NCBI GenBank assembly: GCA_015484575.1
Contig: WFND01000110.1
Coordinates: 1-33,509 of the forward strand
Reading direction: 5' to 3'
Source of the DNA: Helicobacteraceae bacterium
Lineage (GTDB): Bacteria; Campylobacterota; Campylobacteria; Campylobacterales; Sulfurimonadaceae
Length of the DNA: 33,509 nucleotides
Position 1 is the first letter of the stretch. Each line of letters opens with the position of its first letter. The notes beneath the pieces are model-generated. The model did no database searches. It was not told the DNA's origin and saw only the letters and a program-made list of their open reading frames with translations. This document shows, piece by piece, positions 1-9,022 of this stretch. The translations under genes were made by a program, and so were the position numbers.

Positions 1-43
1 CTACATCATAATGTAGCATTATTTTGCAACAAGTCTAATATAT

Positions 44-57
44 TTGATAAGTATCAA
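44..57. promoter_or_regulatory. FNR/CRP-family binding box TTGATAAGTATCAA
   Basis: Perfect TTGAT-N4-ATCAA palindrome upstream of the first gene. A TACAAT (80-85) could be the -10, putting a start site near 92 and the box centre near -41.5. Confidence 0.65.
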
Positions 58-115
58 TATAAATCAAGCTAAAAGTGATTACAATTCTCAAAATTAGATA
101 TAAAGATTATAGTTA

Positions 116-1123
116 ATGAAACAAGAGATACTTTCGAGAATACAGAAAAAATTTCCCTTAGTTGCAAAGCCTTTTAAAGCTATTGCGGATGAACTTGATA
201 TAAGTGAAGAGGAGGTGCTTAGTATTTTGCAAGAGCAGAAGAGTAAAAATATTATTCGTCAGACATCTGCCATATTTGATACTAAGCGTTTAGGGTATAA
301 ATCATCTTTAGTTGCCTTTAAAATTGATAAAGAAGATATAAGTGATGCAGTAAAAATCATAAATTCACATCCGGGTATCTCGCATAATTATGAGAGAAAT
401 CATGATTTTAATATCTGGTTCACTCTAGCGGTTGCACCGGATTCAAAACTTGGGCTTGAAAAGACGTTGGAGATATTGGCAAAGCTTACCAATGCCAAAG
501 AGTATATAATGCTGCCGACTCTAAAACTTTTTAAAATCTCTGTAAAGTTAAATACTACGGGAAAAGATGATAAAAAAGAGAAAGTTAAAAAAGTTGTCCA
601 TAGTGATATTGAACTAAGTGAACTTCATCATGCTGTTATCAGAAAAGCCCAATATGATATAGAGATAGTAAGTGAACCTTTTAAAAAAATAGTAGAAGAA
701 CTTGACATCAGTTATGATAAATTTTTCTCTATTTTGATACAATTGCAAGAGGCAGGGATAATGCGTAGATTTGCCTCTATTTTAAATCACAGAAAAGCTG
801 GATTTAATGCAAATGCGATGGTTGTTTGGGATGTTGATGAAGCAAATGGTGAAGCTATCGGTGAGAAAGCAGCTGCTTTTTCTGCCGTTAGCCACTGTTA
901 TCTTCGTCCAAAATATGAAAATTGGCCATACAATCTCTTTACAATGGTTCACGGTAAAACTACGCAAGAGACAAATGCCATAATTGATGATATGTCAAAA
1001 GAGATAGAGTCTGCATCGCATATGCCTCTATACTCATCTCGTGAGTTTAAAAAAGTACGTATCGAATACTTCACTCCTGAGTTTGAATCTTGGGAAAATA
1101 AATATATTGCACAGGAGAGTTAA
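116..1123 (+). CDS. Fused two-domain siroheme decarboxylase (AhbA/AhbB, NirD/L/G/H-like, AsnC/Lrp fold)
   Basis: Two homologous HTH+AsnC-like halves. Second half has MRRFASILNHRKAGF, SHCYLRP and NWPYNLFTMVHG, typical of the family. Confidence 0.85.
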   Translation: MKQEILSRIQKKFPLVAKPFKAIADELDISEEEVLSILQEQKSKNIIRQTSAIFDTKRLGYKSSLVAFKIDKEDISDAVKIINSHPGISHNYERNHDFNIWFTLAVAPDSKLGLEKTLEILAKLTNAKEYIMLPTLKLFKISVKLNTTGKDDKKEKVKKVVHSDIELSELHHAVIRKAQYDIEIVSEPFKKIVEELDISYDKFFSILIQLQEAGIMRRFASILNHRKAGFNANAMVVWDVDEANGEAIGEKAAAFSAVSHCYLRPKYENWPYNLFTMVHGKTTQETNAIIDDMSKEIESASHMPLYSSREFKKVRIEYFTPEFESWENKYIAQES

Positions 1124-1536
1124 TGGGACTTTTTTTTGAATTAGAGATACCATATATAGCTATAGGTATCTTTTTCTTGATAATAACAGCGTATGTGACT
1201 ACACATTCTACACTTCCAAAGAGTTCGTTTAAGTATGGAATGATTGGTGTCATTTCAATATTTGGTGGAATGATTATGGCTCACTACTTTACGACTGTGG
1301 CTAGAATGAATGGTGTTAAAAAGCTATTTAATGATGGAGAGACGATTATCTGTGAAAATAAGATGCACAGAACAATTTCACAATCAGTTCTTGTATCTAA
1401 AGCACTAGAGTGGAGGTTAGAAGGAGATAAGTTTGTATCGGACAATCATGTACGAGCTTTTCATACTGCTCGTTGTGTTGATTACGCCTCTATTGATCCT
1501 AAGAAAAAAGATTCTAAAAAGGTAACTAGTAAATGA
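1123..1536 (+). CDS. Small membrane-anchored protein, unknown function
   Basis: ORF overlapping the preceding stop (ATG/TAA); two hydrophobic segments at N-terminus; translationally coupled to the flanking genes. Confidence 0.7.
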   Translation: MGLFFELEIPYIAIGIFFLIITAYVTTHSTLPKSSFKYGMIGVISIFGGMIMAHYFTTVARMNGVKKLFNDGETIICENKMHRTISQSVLVSKALEWRLEGDKFVSDNHVRAFHTARCVDYASIDPKKKDSKKVTSK

Positions 1537-2696
1537 AACTGATACTATTTTTTTTATTTTCAATAAGTCTATTTGGTGCTATAAAAGATACTGAACCTAG
1601 CTCTACATGTAAGACTTGTCACCCTATTATATATACTGAATATCATGACTCTATGCACAGAAAAGCATCTATATATAATGATAAGATACACAGAGCTGTA
1701 TGGAATAAACACCCGCTGAGTAAAAAAAAGAAGTATGTATGTGCAGTCTGTCATACACCGACAGATAAAAGAGTATTAAAATCACTTAAAGAGGCTAAGC
1801 CCGCACTGCCTGAAAAAGATGCCATACAGACTCAAGATGCCGTTACATGTATATACTGCCATAAGATAAAAGATGTACAAATTCATGCAAAACGTAATAT
1901 CAATATTATGTCAAAAAAGACAAAAGTTCTCTATTCTGCAAGAGAGAGCCAAAAAGACAATAGTGATGTAAGCTATAAGATACAGACAAACTTTTTAGGT
2001 TTAGTGACAAAAAAAAGCGGTTCACCGTTTCATGATATAGATTTTACAAACAAAAATTTCTATAATGGTAAAATGTGTATAGGTTGTCATTCACACAAAC
2101 AAAATTCACATGAGTTTACAGTATGTAAGATGGATATGGACAAAAAAATTAAGAGCAAGGATAACTGTATAAGCTGTCATATGCCTATGGTTCAGGGTAG
2201 CTTTACAACCGCAGTTGATTCTAAGACTCATCGCTATCATGGATTTGCGGGAACTATTCATAAGCCTCAAATGTTAGCAAAATATGTTGATATATCTCTT
2301 GATAAAACTGATAGCGGTTTTGATATTGAGATAAAAAACAGAGCTACTCATCAGCTTTTACTGCATCCTCTTCGTGTCGGTGAGCTTAGGGTTGATATTA
2401 TACGTTCTGGCAAAACAACAGCTCTTAAAAGTGCTAAATTTATGCGTATCATAGGCAAAGATAAAAAGCCTAGTATGCCTTGGGTGGCTGATAGTGTTTT
2501 AAAAGATAACCATATAAAAGCCAATGAGACTAGAAAAATTCATTTTAATAAAAAGTTGCAAAAAGATGATGTTGTAGAAGTTAGATTGGGTCATCATATA
2601 CTTAATCCAAAAGCTGGAAAAAAATTGGGTATAAAAGATTCTGCTTTAACAGGTTTTACGCTCTTAAAAAAAGAGCGATTTAAGATAAAAGAGTAG
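1533..2696 (+). CDS. Periplasmic pentaheme c-type cytochrome (cytochrome c554-like)
   Basis: Signal peptide MKLILFFLFSISLFGA; five CXXCH motifs (CKTCH, CAVCH, CIYCH, CIGCH, CISCH). Confidence 0.85.
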   Translation: MKLILFFLFSISLFGAIKDTEPSSTCKTCHPIIYTEYHDSMHRKASIYNDKIHRAVWNKHPLSKKKKYVCAVCHTPTDKRVLKSLKEAKPALPEKDAIQTQDAVTCIYCHKIKDVQIHAKRNINIMSKKTKVLYSARESQKDNSDVSYKIQTNFLGLVTKKSGSPFHDIDFTNKNFYNGKMCIGCHSHKQNSHEFTVCKMDMDKKIKSKDNCISCHMPMVQGSFTTAVDSKTHRYHGFAGTIHKPQMLAKYVDISLDKTDSGFDIEIKNRATHQLLLHPLRVGELRVDIIRSGKTTALKSAKFMRIIGKDKKPSMPWVADSVLKDNHIKANETRKIHFNKKLQKDDVVEVRLGHHILNPKAGKKLGIKDSALTGFTLLKKERFKIKE

Positions 2697-2698
2697 TT

Positions 2699-2866
2699 GT
2701 GAAAGAGATTATAAAGCGTTATTCGATGGCATTGGTATTTTTGGCTTTAGTTGTTATATTGATGCTCATTGGAACTATGGGTGTAACTATGTTTGGTGAG
2801 AAGATGATAGAAGATACAAATACAGATACACATATGAAACCAAGAGGTGAAAAGGTAAATCTATGA
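2699..2866 (+). CDS. Small single-TM protein (55 aa), absent from the ORF track
   Basis: GTG start; MKEIIKRYSMALVFLALVVILMLIGTMGVTMFGEKMIEDTNTDTHMKPRGEKVNL; stop overlaps the next ATG (ATGA). Confidence 0.65.
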   Translation: MKEIIKRYSMALVFLALVVILMLIGTMGVTMFGEKMIEDTNTDTHMKPRGEKVNL

Positions 2867-3165
2867 ATATATATACTGTTTTAATTGGTGCAATAATTTT
2901 AAGTATCGCACTGCATTTTATAGGTGTATATGTAAATGCAAAAAAGAGTGTCTGGCTTACGATTGTGCTGTTTTGGGCGGCCGGTATAAATATTGCGATG
3001 AGCGAAGTTAAGCCAAATGCCTATGATAAAATAGATAAGATAAAAGGTCAATATAAAAGTGTTGATGAAGAGATACAAAAAGCTCTTCCTAAAATATCCG
3101 TTTATGAGATGATAGGTATTATGAAAGCATACACACAGGCAAAAGAGGCTTCATCTGAAAATTAG
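2863..3165 (+). CDS. Small membrane protein, unknown function
   Basis: ORF with two hydrophobic segments, ATGA coupling to the upstream ORF. Confidence 0.65.
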   Translation: MNIYTVLIGAIILSIALHFIGVYVNAKKSVWLTIVLFWAAGINIAMSEVKPNAYDKIDKIKGQYKSVDEEIQKALPKISVYEMIGIMKAYTQAKEASSEN

Positions 3166-3865
3166 TATTATTGGATGTGGTTGGCTTGGAAAGTCACTAT
3201 ATGATAGTCTATACAGATACAGACCAAAGTGTTACACTCGAAAAAAAGAGCAAGAAAATCTAAAAAATCACTACTATATACCAGATTTAAATAGTGATTT
3301 TTTTGATTGTGATTATCTTATAATATCTATATCTACAAAAGATAACTACTTAAAAACTTTAAATGATATAGCTTTACATGTAAGGAAGAAAACAGCTGTT
3401 ATATTTATGAGCAGTATCTCTGTTTATCGTGAGTTTGATTGCAAAGTGGATGAAGATACTCATATAAGCAAGAACTCATTGCAGTATGAAGCTGAAATTT
3501 TGATGAGAGAGATGACAGATAAGCTTGTTATATTAAGACTTGCAGGTCTTATGGGAAGCGATAGAGTGTCAGGGCGTTGGAGCAAGGTTAAAAGTTTTAG
3601 TGACGGATATGTCAACTATATTCACAAAGATGACGTTATCGGTGTTGTAGATAAGATTATAGCCTCTAACATTAAAAATGAAGTTTTTAATGTAGTTGCT
3701 CCAAAACATCCGCTACGCTCACAAGTACATCAGAAAAATTCTAAGCATTTTGGTTTTACTTTGGGTACGTTTGAGGGTATGAGTAAGAGAATAGTTAGTT
3801 CAAGTAAACTTTCACGTAAGTTAAATTATAAGTTTACTTATCCAAATCCACTAGAATTTTGGTAA
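3155..3865 (+). CDS. NAD(P)-binding Rossmann / SDR-epimerase-like protein, probably with a CTG start
   Basis: The frame is open upstream of the listed ATG at 3407 and encodes KISIIGCGWLGKSLYDSL, a dinucleotide-binding N-terminus. No ATG/GTG/TTG lies between the in-frame stop at 3122 and this motif. CTG at 3155 has AGAGG six nt upstream. Confidence 0.7.
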   Translation: MKISIIGCGWLGKSLYDSLYRYRPKCYTRKKEQENLKNHYYIPDLNSDFFDCDYLIISISTKDNYLKTLNDIALHVRKKTAVIFMSSISVYREFDCKVDEDTHISKNSLQYEAEILMREMTDKLVILRLAGLMGSDRVSGRWSKVKSFSDGYVNYIHKDDVIGVVDKIIASNIKNEVFNVVAPKHPLRSQVHQKNSKHFGFTLGTFEGMSKRIVSSSKLSRKLNYKFTYPNPLEFW

Positions 3866-3914
3866 CTGTTAATTACAATTGGATATATTTTTAAAAAAAT
3901 TAGATAGGAGAATT

Positions 3915-6900
3915 ATGCAAAAGAGGATAATATCAATTTTAGGTTCTATGAAAACGATGGCATTTTTAATGCTGGTGTTTGCCATAGCTATAGGTGCTGC
4001 AACCTTTATCGAAAATGATTTTGGTACACAAACAGCAAAAGCTGAGGTATATAATGCTAGATGGTTTGAGTTTCTTTTGGCTCTTCTTAGTGTTAATTTG
4101 GCTATCAATATCTTCAATTTTAAGATGTATCGTAAAGAGAAAGCTCTTGTTTTAATGTTTCATATCTCATTTTTTGTTATTTTAATTGGTGCTGCTATTA
4201 CTAGATATGTCGGTTTTGAGGGTAGTATGCATATCCGCGAAGGTGCTACAAAAGACACTATGCTTAGTGCCAAAACATTTTTAGATTTTAAATTTGATGA
4301 TAATGGCAAGATATTTGAGTACTCAAAACCTATATATCTGTCAAAAATATCAAAAAATGATATTAGCTACAGTATAGATGTAGCAGATAAACATGTAGAT
4401 GCTCAAATTATAGATTATATACCAGATGCTGCTTATACCTTAAAACCTGCAAAAGATGGAGAGCCGATTGCAAATATGATGGTGACAGGCTCAGCGTCAC
4501 AGCCACAACAGCTTAGACTTAAAAAGGGTGAGTATTATGTGGCTTCTGATTTTGTTTTGGATTTTGACTCAGGAAAGTCGTTTGACAAACCGGTTATAAA
4601 GCTTTTTATAGACGGTAACTCTCTTAAGATGTCACATCCAATGAGCATGACATATCTAAATATGAATGATAGAAGTAGTGGAGAGTTAAATGCAAGTAAA
4701 ACAGATGTGTTGCAAAAACGCCGTCTTCATACAGTAAAAAACAGTAGTTTTGTACTTCGTGACTTTTACCCAAAGGCAGAAGAAGTTTTAGTCAGTCGTA
4801 GTTCACTTAGTGGTCCTAGGATGAATAGCGGTGAGCTTGACGCAATAGTTCTTCGCTTAAGTTCAAACGGCAAAAGCAGAGATGTTACTCTTAGAGGTAC
4901 TCGCGGTCTTGTAGGAGATAAAACATCTCTAAGTTTAAATGGCATAAAGATAGATGTCAGTTACGGCTCTAAACTTATAAAACTACCTTTTGCATTAAAA
5001 TTGAAAAAATTTGATTTAACACGCTATCCGGGTTCAAACTCTCCATCTTCTTATGCTAGTGATGTTGTCTTGATAGATAAAGAAAAAGGGATAAATATGC
5101 CGTTTCGTATATATATGAATCATGTGCTTGACCACCGTAATTATAGATTTTTTCAATCCTCTTATGATAGAGATGAGAAAGGAACTGTTTTATCTGTAAA
5201 TCATGACCCGGGAACACTGCCTACATATCTTGGTTATCTACTTATGGGTATAGGTATGTTTGGTTCACTGTTTCTAAAAAATGGGCGTTTTGCAAAACTA
5301 TCTAAAAAAGCAAAAAATGCAGCGGCAAAAGTAGAGACGTTTGCTGCAATTATGCTTCTTGTCGCAGTTATGATTCAGCCTCAAGCAAAAGCAGATGAGT
5401 TAAACCCCGTCATAAAGAGAGTTCTATCATTTGACAAGGAACATGCAGATAAGTTCTCTCGCTTGTTAGTTCAGACAAAACAGGGTCGCATGAAGCCTAT
5501 GGATACACTTGCAACTGAGATTTTGGCAAAGGTAAGTCGTAAGTCATCTCTGCTTGGTATGACGCCAAATCAAGTTGTTTTAGGGATGATGTTGGCTCCT
5601 GACTCTTGGCGTGAGATAAATATGATTCATACGGCTGATAAAGCGGTAAATAAAGTCATTGGAGTTGATGAAAATACGAAAGATACCTCTTTTTCTCAAT
5701 TTTTTGAATTTCCTAGTGAGATGAACGGCTATAAACTCTCCAAATATGTGGATGAAGCAGTAAGAAAAGCTCCGGGTAAACGAAATAAATTTGATAAGGC
5801 AGTCTTAAAAATTGATGAGAGAGTCAATGTCTGTTTCATGGTCTATACAGGAGAGCTAATCTCTATCTGGCCATCTATGACAGACAATAACAATAAATGG
5901 TTTCCTACTATAACGGCAATTCAAAAATTTGATGCAAAAAATTCTGAAATTGTGCGTATATTGGCTCTAAATTGGTTCAATAAAATAGAAGAGGGAATAA
6001 AAACAGGTGACTGGAGTGGGGCAGACAAAGCATTAGCCGCAGTAAAAAAATATCAGCGTAGTGTCGGTAAAGATGTATATATCAGTGATAATAAAATAGA
6101 AGCTGAAATCTTATATAACAGACTCAATATCTTTGAAAAATTGTGGCCTTTTTTCTTTCTGATAGGTTTTGTACTGCTAATTCTCTCATTTACAAAAATA
6201 ATACGTCCGAAATTTAAGCTTGGAATTTATACTAAAGTGACAATGGCTGTTTTAATAATATTTTTTATAGCTTTAACATTTGGACTTATTATGCGTTGGT
6301 ATATATCTGGACATGCTCCTTGGTCTGACGGGTATGAGTCTATGATATATATCTCTTGGGCAACGATGTTGGCGGGATTTATATTTTCTAAAAATTCGCC
6401 TATCACTCTGGCGGCAACTGGAATTTTAACAGGTCTTATCCTTTTTGTGGCACACCTTAACTGGATGGACCCGCAAGTGACAAATCTTGTTCCTGTTCTT
6501 AACTCTTACTGGTTAAGCATACATGTATCTATGATTACGGCTAGTTATGGATTTTTAGGTCTTGGTGCTCTGCTTGGGTTTATCACTCTTATCTTGTTTG
6601 TGATTAAAAATGATAAAAACTCAGCACAGATAAGTAACTCAATTCGTGAACTAAATGCTATCAATGAGATGAGTCTGATGATAGGTCTGGCTATGCTTAG
6701 TGTCGGTAACTTTTTAGGAGGTGTCTGGGCAAATGAGAGCTGGGGACGTTACTGGGGCTGGGATCCAAAAGAGACATGGGCTTTGGTAACTATCTTAATC
6801 TATGCGGTTGTTGTGCATTTACGCTTTATAAAAGCTATCTATACGGACTTCTCATATACTGTTATATCTCTGTTGGCATTTACGTCTGTTATCATGACAT

Positions 6901-7043
6901 ATTTTGGAGTAAACTACTATCTTGCAGGAATGCACTCATACGCAAAAGGTGATCCTGTTCCTATTCCAGATTTTGTACCTGTAAGTTACGCTATTGTATT
7001 TATTATCATCGCTTTAGCTTATAGAAATCGAAAACTAACTTAG
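3915..7043 (+). CDS. ccsBA: Fused cytochrome c biogenesis protein CcsBA (ResB + CcsA/CcmF-like)
   Basis: N-terminal ResB-like region; C-terminal WGRYWGWDPKETWALVT heme-handling motif; TAGGAG SD before ATG 3915 (track start 3879 is probably too far upstream). Confidence 0.9.
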   Translation: MQKRIISILGSMKTMAFLMLVFAIAIGAATFIENDFGTQTAKAEVYNARWFEFLLALLSVNLAINIFNFKMYRKEKALVLMFHISFFVILIGAAITRYVGFEGSMHIREGATKDTMLSAKTFLDFKFDDNGKIFEYSKPIYLSKISKNDISYSIDVADKHVDAQIIDYIPDAAYTLKPAKDGEPIANMMVTGSASQPQQLRLKKGEYYVASDFVLDFDSGKSFDKPVIKLFIDGNSLKMSHPMSMTYLNMNDRSSGELNASKTDVLQKRRLHTVKNSSFVLRDFYPKAEEVLVSRSSLSGPRMNSGELDAIVLRLSSNGKSRDVTLRGTRGLVGDKTSLSLNGIKIDVSYGSKLIKLPFALKLKKFDLTRYPGSNSPSSYASDVVLIDKEKGINMPFRIYMNHVLDHRNYRFFQSSYDRDEKGTVLSVNHDPGTLPTYLGYLLMGIGMFGSLFLKNGRFAKLSKKAKNAAAKVETFAAIMLLVAVMIQPQAKADELNPVIKRVLSFDKEHADKFSRLLVQTKQGRMKPMDTLATEILAKVSRKSSLLGMTPNQVVLGMMLAPDSWREINMIHTADKAVNKVIGVDENTKDTSFSQFFEFPSEMNGYKLSKYVDEAVRKAPGKRNKFDKAVLKIDERVNVCFMVYTGELISIWPSMTDNNNKWFPTITAIQKFDAKNSEIVRILALNWFNKIEEGIKTGDWSGADKALAAVKKYQRSVGKDVYISDNKIEAEILYNRLNIFEKLWPFFFLIGFVLLILSFTKIIRPKFKLGIYTKVTMAVLIIFFIALTFGLIMRWYISGHAPWSDGYESMIYISWATMLAGFIFSKNSPITLAATGILTGLILFVAHLNWMDPQVTNLVPVLNSYWLSIHVSMITASYGFLGLGALLGFITLILFVIKNDKNSAQISNSIRELNAINEMSLMIGLAMLSVGNFLGGVWANESWGRYWGWDPKETWALVTILIYAVVVHLRFIKAIYTDFSYTVISLLAFTSVIMTYFGVNYYLAGMHSYAKGDPVPIPDFVPVSYAIVFIIIALAYRNRKLT

Positions 7044-7060
7044 ACTTTTTAAAGTCTAAG
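7039..7060. terminator. Bidirectional intrinsic terminator between convergent genes
   Basis: Perfect inverted repeat CTTAGACTTT-TT-AAAGTCTAAG overlapping both stop codons. Confidence 0.6.
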
Positions 7061-8909
7061 CCTCTTTACTTTCATCTTCATCGTTATAGCTAAACATATC
7101 TTCTGTAAATCTAACTACTCTGTTTCTGCCTGTATTTTTAGCTTCATATAGAGCTGTATCAGCATACTTGATAACCTTCCAGATAGAATCTGCATCATTT
7201 GGAAATTCTGCAACACCTATACTTATTGTTTTTTGAATAGTCTCATTTGCTACATTAAATTTAGTATTGTTAAAATCATCTTGTATCTTTTTAGCAATCT
7301 CACAAGCACTCTCCGGGGTGCTGTTGTGTAGTAGTATTGTAAACTCTTCACCACCGTATCGTATAGCTAAATCAGAAGCTCTTATATTTGCTTTTAGTAT
7401 GTCTGATAGACCTTTTATTACAATATCTCCTGCATCATGACCGTAGTTGTCATTTACTAGTTTAAAATAATCAATATCGAGCATTAAAACAGAGTAACTA
7501 ATGCCTTCTCTTAGAGTCTGTTGCATGATTTTGTCTATAAATTCTTCTAAAAATCTACGATTATATAGACCTGTCATTCCATCACGCAGAGATGAATCTC
7601 TTAGCCTGTCCATCAAGATTCTACTCTCAATAACAGGCTTAGCAGCTTCTATATAATTTTCTATGCTGTTTATCTTTTCATGATGCTTCTCTAAAGTGTT
7701 CTGATCTTTTGCATATATACTTAATGTAAGTGATACATCATCATTGATAACAAAAGGCATACACAGATACTCCTCTTTGGATGCACTGCAGTATGTACAA
7801 AGATTTGGGAAATCAGATGATATTACATTGCTGTTTGTGCGGTATGCACGACACTCATAAGGGTCATCCATCGGTACTACACAAGCTTTTGAAACATTCT
7901 CGCTATGGATTAGTGTGCGTATTTTCGACTCTTTATGTATCTCCGATAGGATAAAACTGTCTATATTAAATTTTTTATTTATAATATATACTAAACGTCT
8001 GTATATAGCATCTTTTGACTCATCAAGCTCTATAGTTTTTTTAAATTTATAGACATCTGAGAGCTCTTTTATAATAATTTGAGCTTCTAGCAGAGGATCA
8101 TCACATGCTAATTTTGACTGTGTTAAAAAAGCGCTTAGGTTGTGCTTTATCTCTCCAAAAGTCTCTTGCATCTTTCTAAAGAGATGGTTTATTCGTTCAG
8201 TAACTTCTGCACCTTCTCCTTTTAAAGTAGTGTTAAATTCAAAACTAAAATCTCCATAATATGCACGGTCAATTCCCTCTTTTAGATTTTCAAAATGCTG
8301 TATAAAAGGTTTAAGGTAGCGATTTGTCACAACTATGGCTATGATGATAAATATAATGTTTATTAAAAATATTTTCACTAGAGTAATTGTTCCTGCCGAG
8401 CGTATATCGCTGATATTAAACTCCATGCTGATTGCACCCAAAACGGTATTTTTTGCGACATTGTGACACTTTAGGCAGTTTGGCTTCTCATCTACTGATG
8501 CTATATAAGGGATGGTTATACGAAGGAGAGCATTTTCAGGTGTCTCTTTTATAACCTTTATCATCTTACCGGTTTTAAGGACTTTTTTATCAATATCATC
8601 ACGTACATACTCTGTTAAAAAACCCTTTTTAAACTGCTTATCAACAATAGGTGCTCTAACGATCCAGAGTTTTTCAACCTGATCTTGAGCCATTATCTGC
8701 TCAAGAAAAAGTTCTCTTTTGTCCATTATGCCATTTACCATATGTGCCGTAAGCCCATCTCTTACGATGGAAGCGGTCATTTTAGCTTTATCGGTTGCAC
8801 TTTTAATCGCATGAGATCTGAAGTTGATAGCCACATTAATTAGGGTAGCTATAAGTAGAGATGTGAGCATAACTACTAAAATAAGAGTAAACTTGTGATT
8901 TGTTTTCAT
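7056..8909 (-). CDS. Membrane diguanylate cyclase with periplasmic c-type heme sensor domain (Tll0287/DUF3365-like) and Cys-rich GAF-like region
   Basis: TM-periplasmic-TM N-terminus with CLKCH (CXXCH); C-terminal GGEEF with RASD I-site five residues upstream. Confidence 0.85.
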   Translation of the reverse strand: MKTNHKFTLILVVMLTSLLIATLINVAINFRSHAIKSATDKAKMTASIVRDGLTAHMVNGIMDKRELFLEQIMAQDQVEKLWIVRAPIVDKQFKKGFLTEYVRDDIDKKVLKTGKMIKVIKETPENALLRITIPYIASVDEKPNCLKCHNVAKNTVLGAISMEFNISDIRSAGTITLVKIFLINIIFIIIAIVVTNRYLKPFIQHFENLKEGIDRAYYGDFSFEFNTTLKGEGAEVTERINHLFRKMQETFGEIKHNLSAFLTQSKLACDDPLLEAQIIIKELSDVYKFKKTIELDESKDAIYRRLVYIINKKFNIDSFILSEIHKESKIRTLIHSENVSKACVVPMDDPYECRAYRTNSNVISSDFPNLCTYCSASKEEYLCMPFVINDDVSLTLSIYAKDQNTLEKHHEKINSIENYIEAAKPVIESRILMDRLRDSSLRDGMTGLYNRRFLEEFIDKIMQQTLREGISYSVLMLDIDYFKLVNDNYGHDAGDIVIKGLSDILKANIRASDLAIRYGGEEFTILLHNSTPESACEIAKKIQDDFNNTKFNVANETIQKTISIGVAEFPNDADSIWKVIKYADTALYEAKNTGRNRVVRFTEDMFSYNDEDESKEA

Positions 8910-8983
8910 TGAATTACTTTTTTTGGTACAGTTTTGTTGTATTTGAGTTATTTTACTATTTTAAAACAAAATTTTATATTAAT

Positions 8984-9022
8984 GCTAGTGCAAAATATTA
9001 AAATAAAAATTTTTGCACTAGC
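8984..9022 (-). terminator. Hairpin at the end of dnaJ
   Basis: 12-bp perfect inverted repeat GCTAGTGCAAAA ... TTTTGCACTAGC with 15-nt loop, overlapping the dnaJ stop. Confidence 0.5.

Noticed and set aside
1-17. CTACATcATAATGTAG inverted repeat at the window edge
   Set aside because: Imperfect, short and cut off by the edge; may be the terminator of an unseen upstream gene, but not supportable.
6520-6530. ATACATGTAT in ccsBA as another copy of the iterated motif
   Set aside because: Differs at both outer positions; only copies with at least one intact TTACATGT half were counted.
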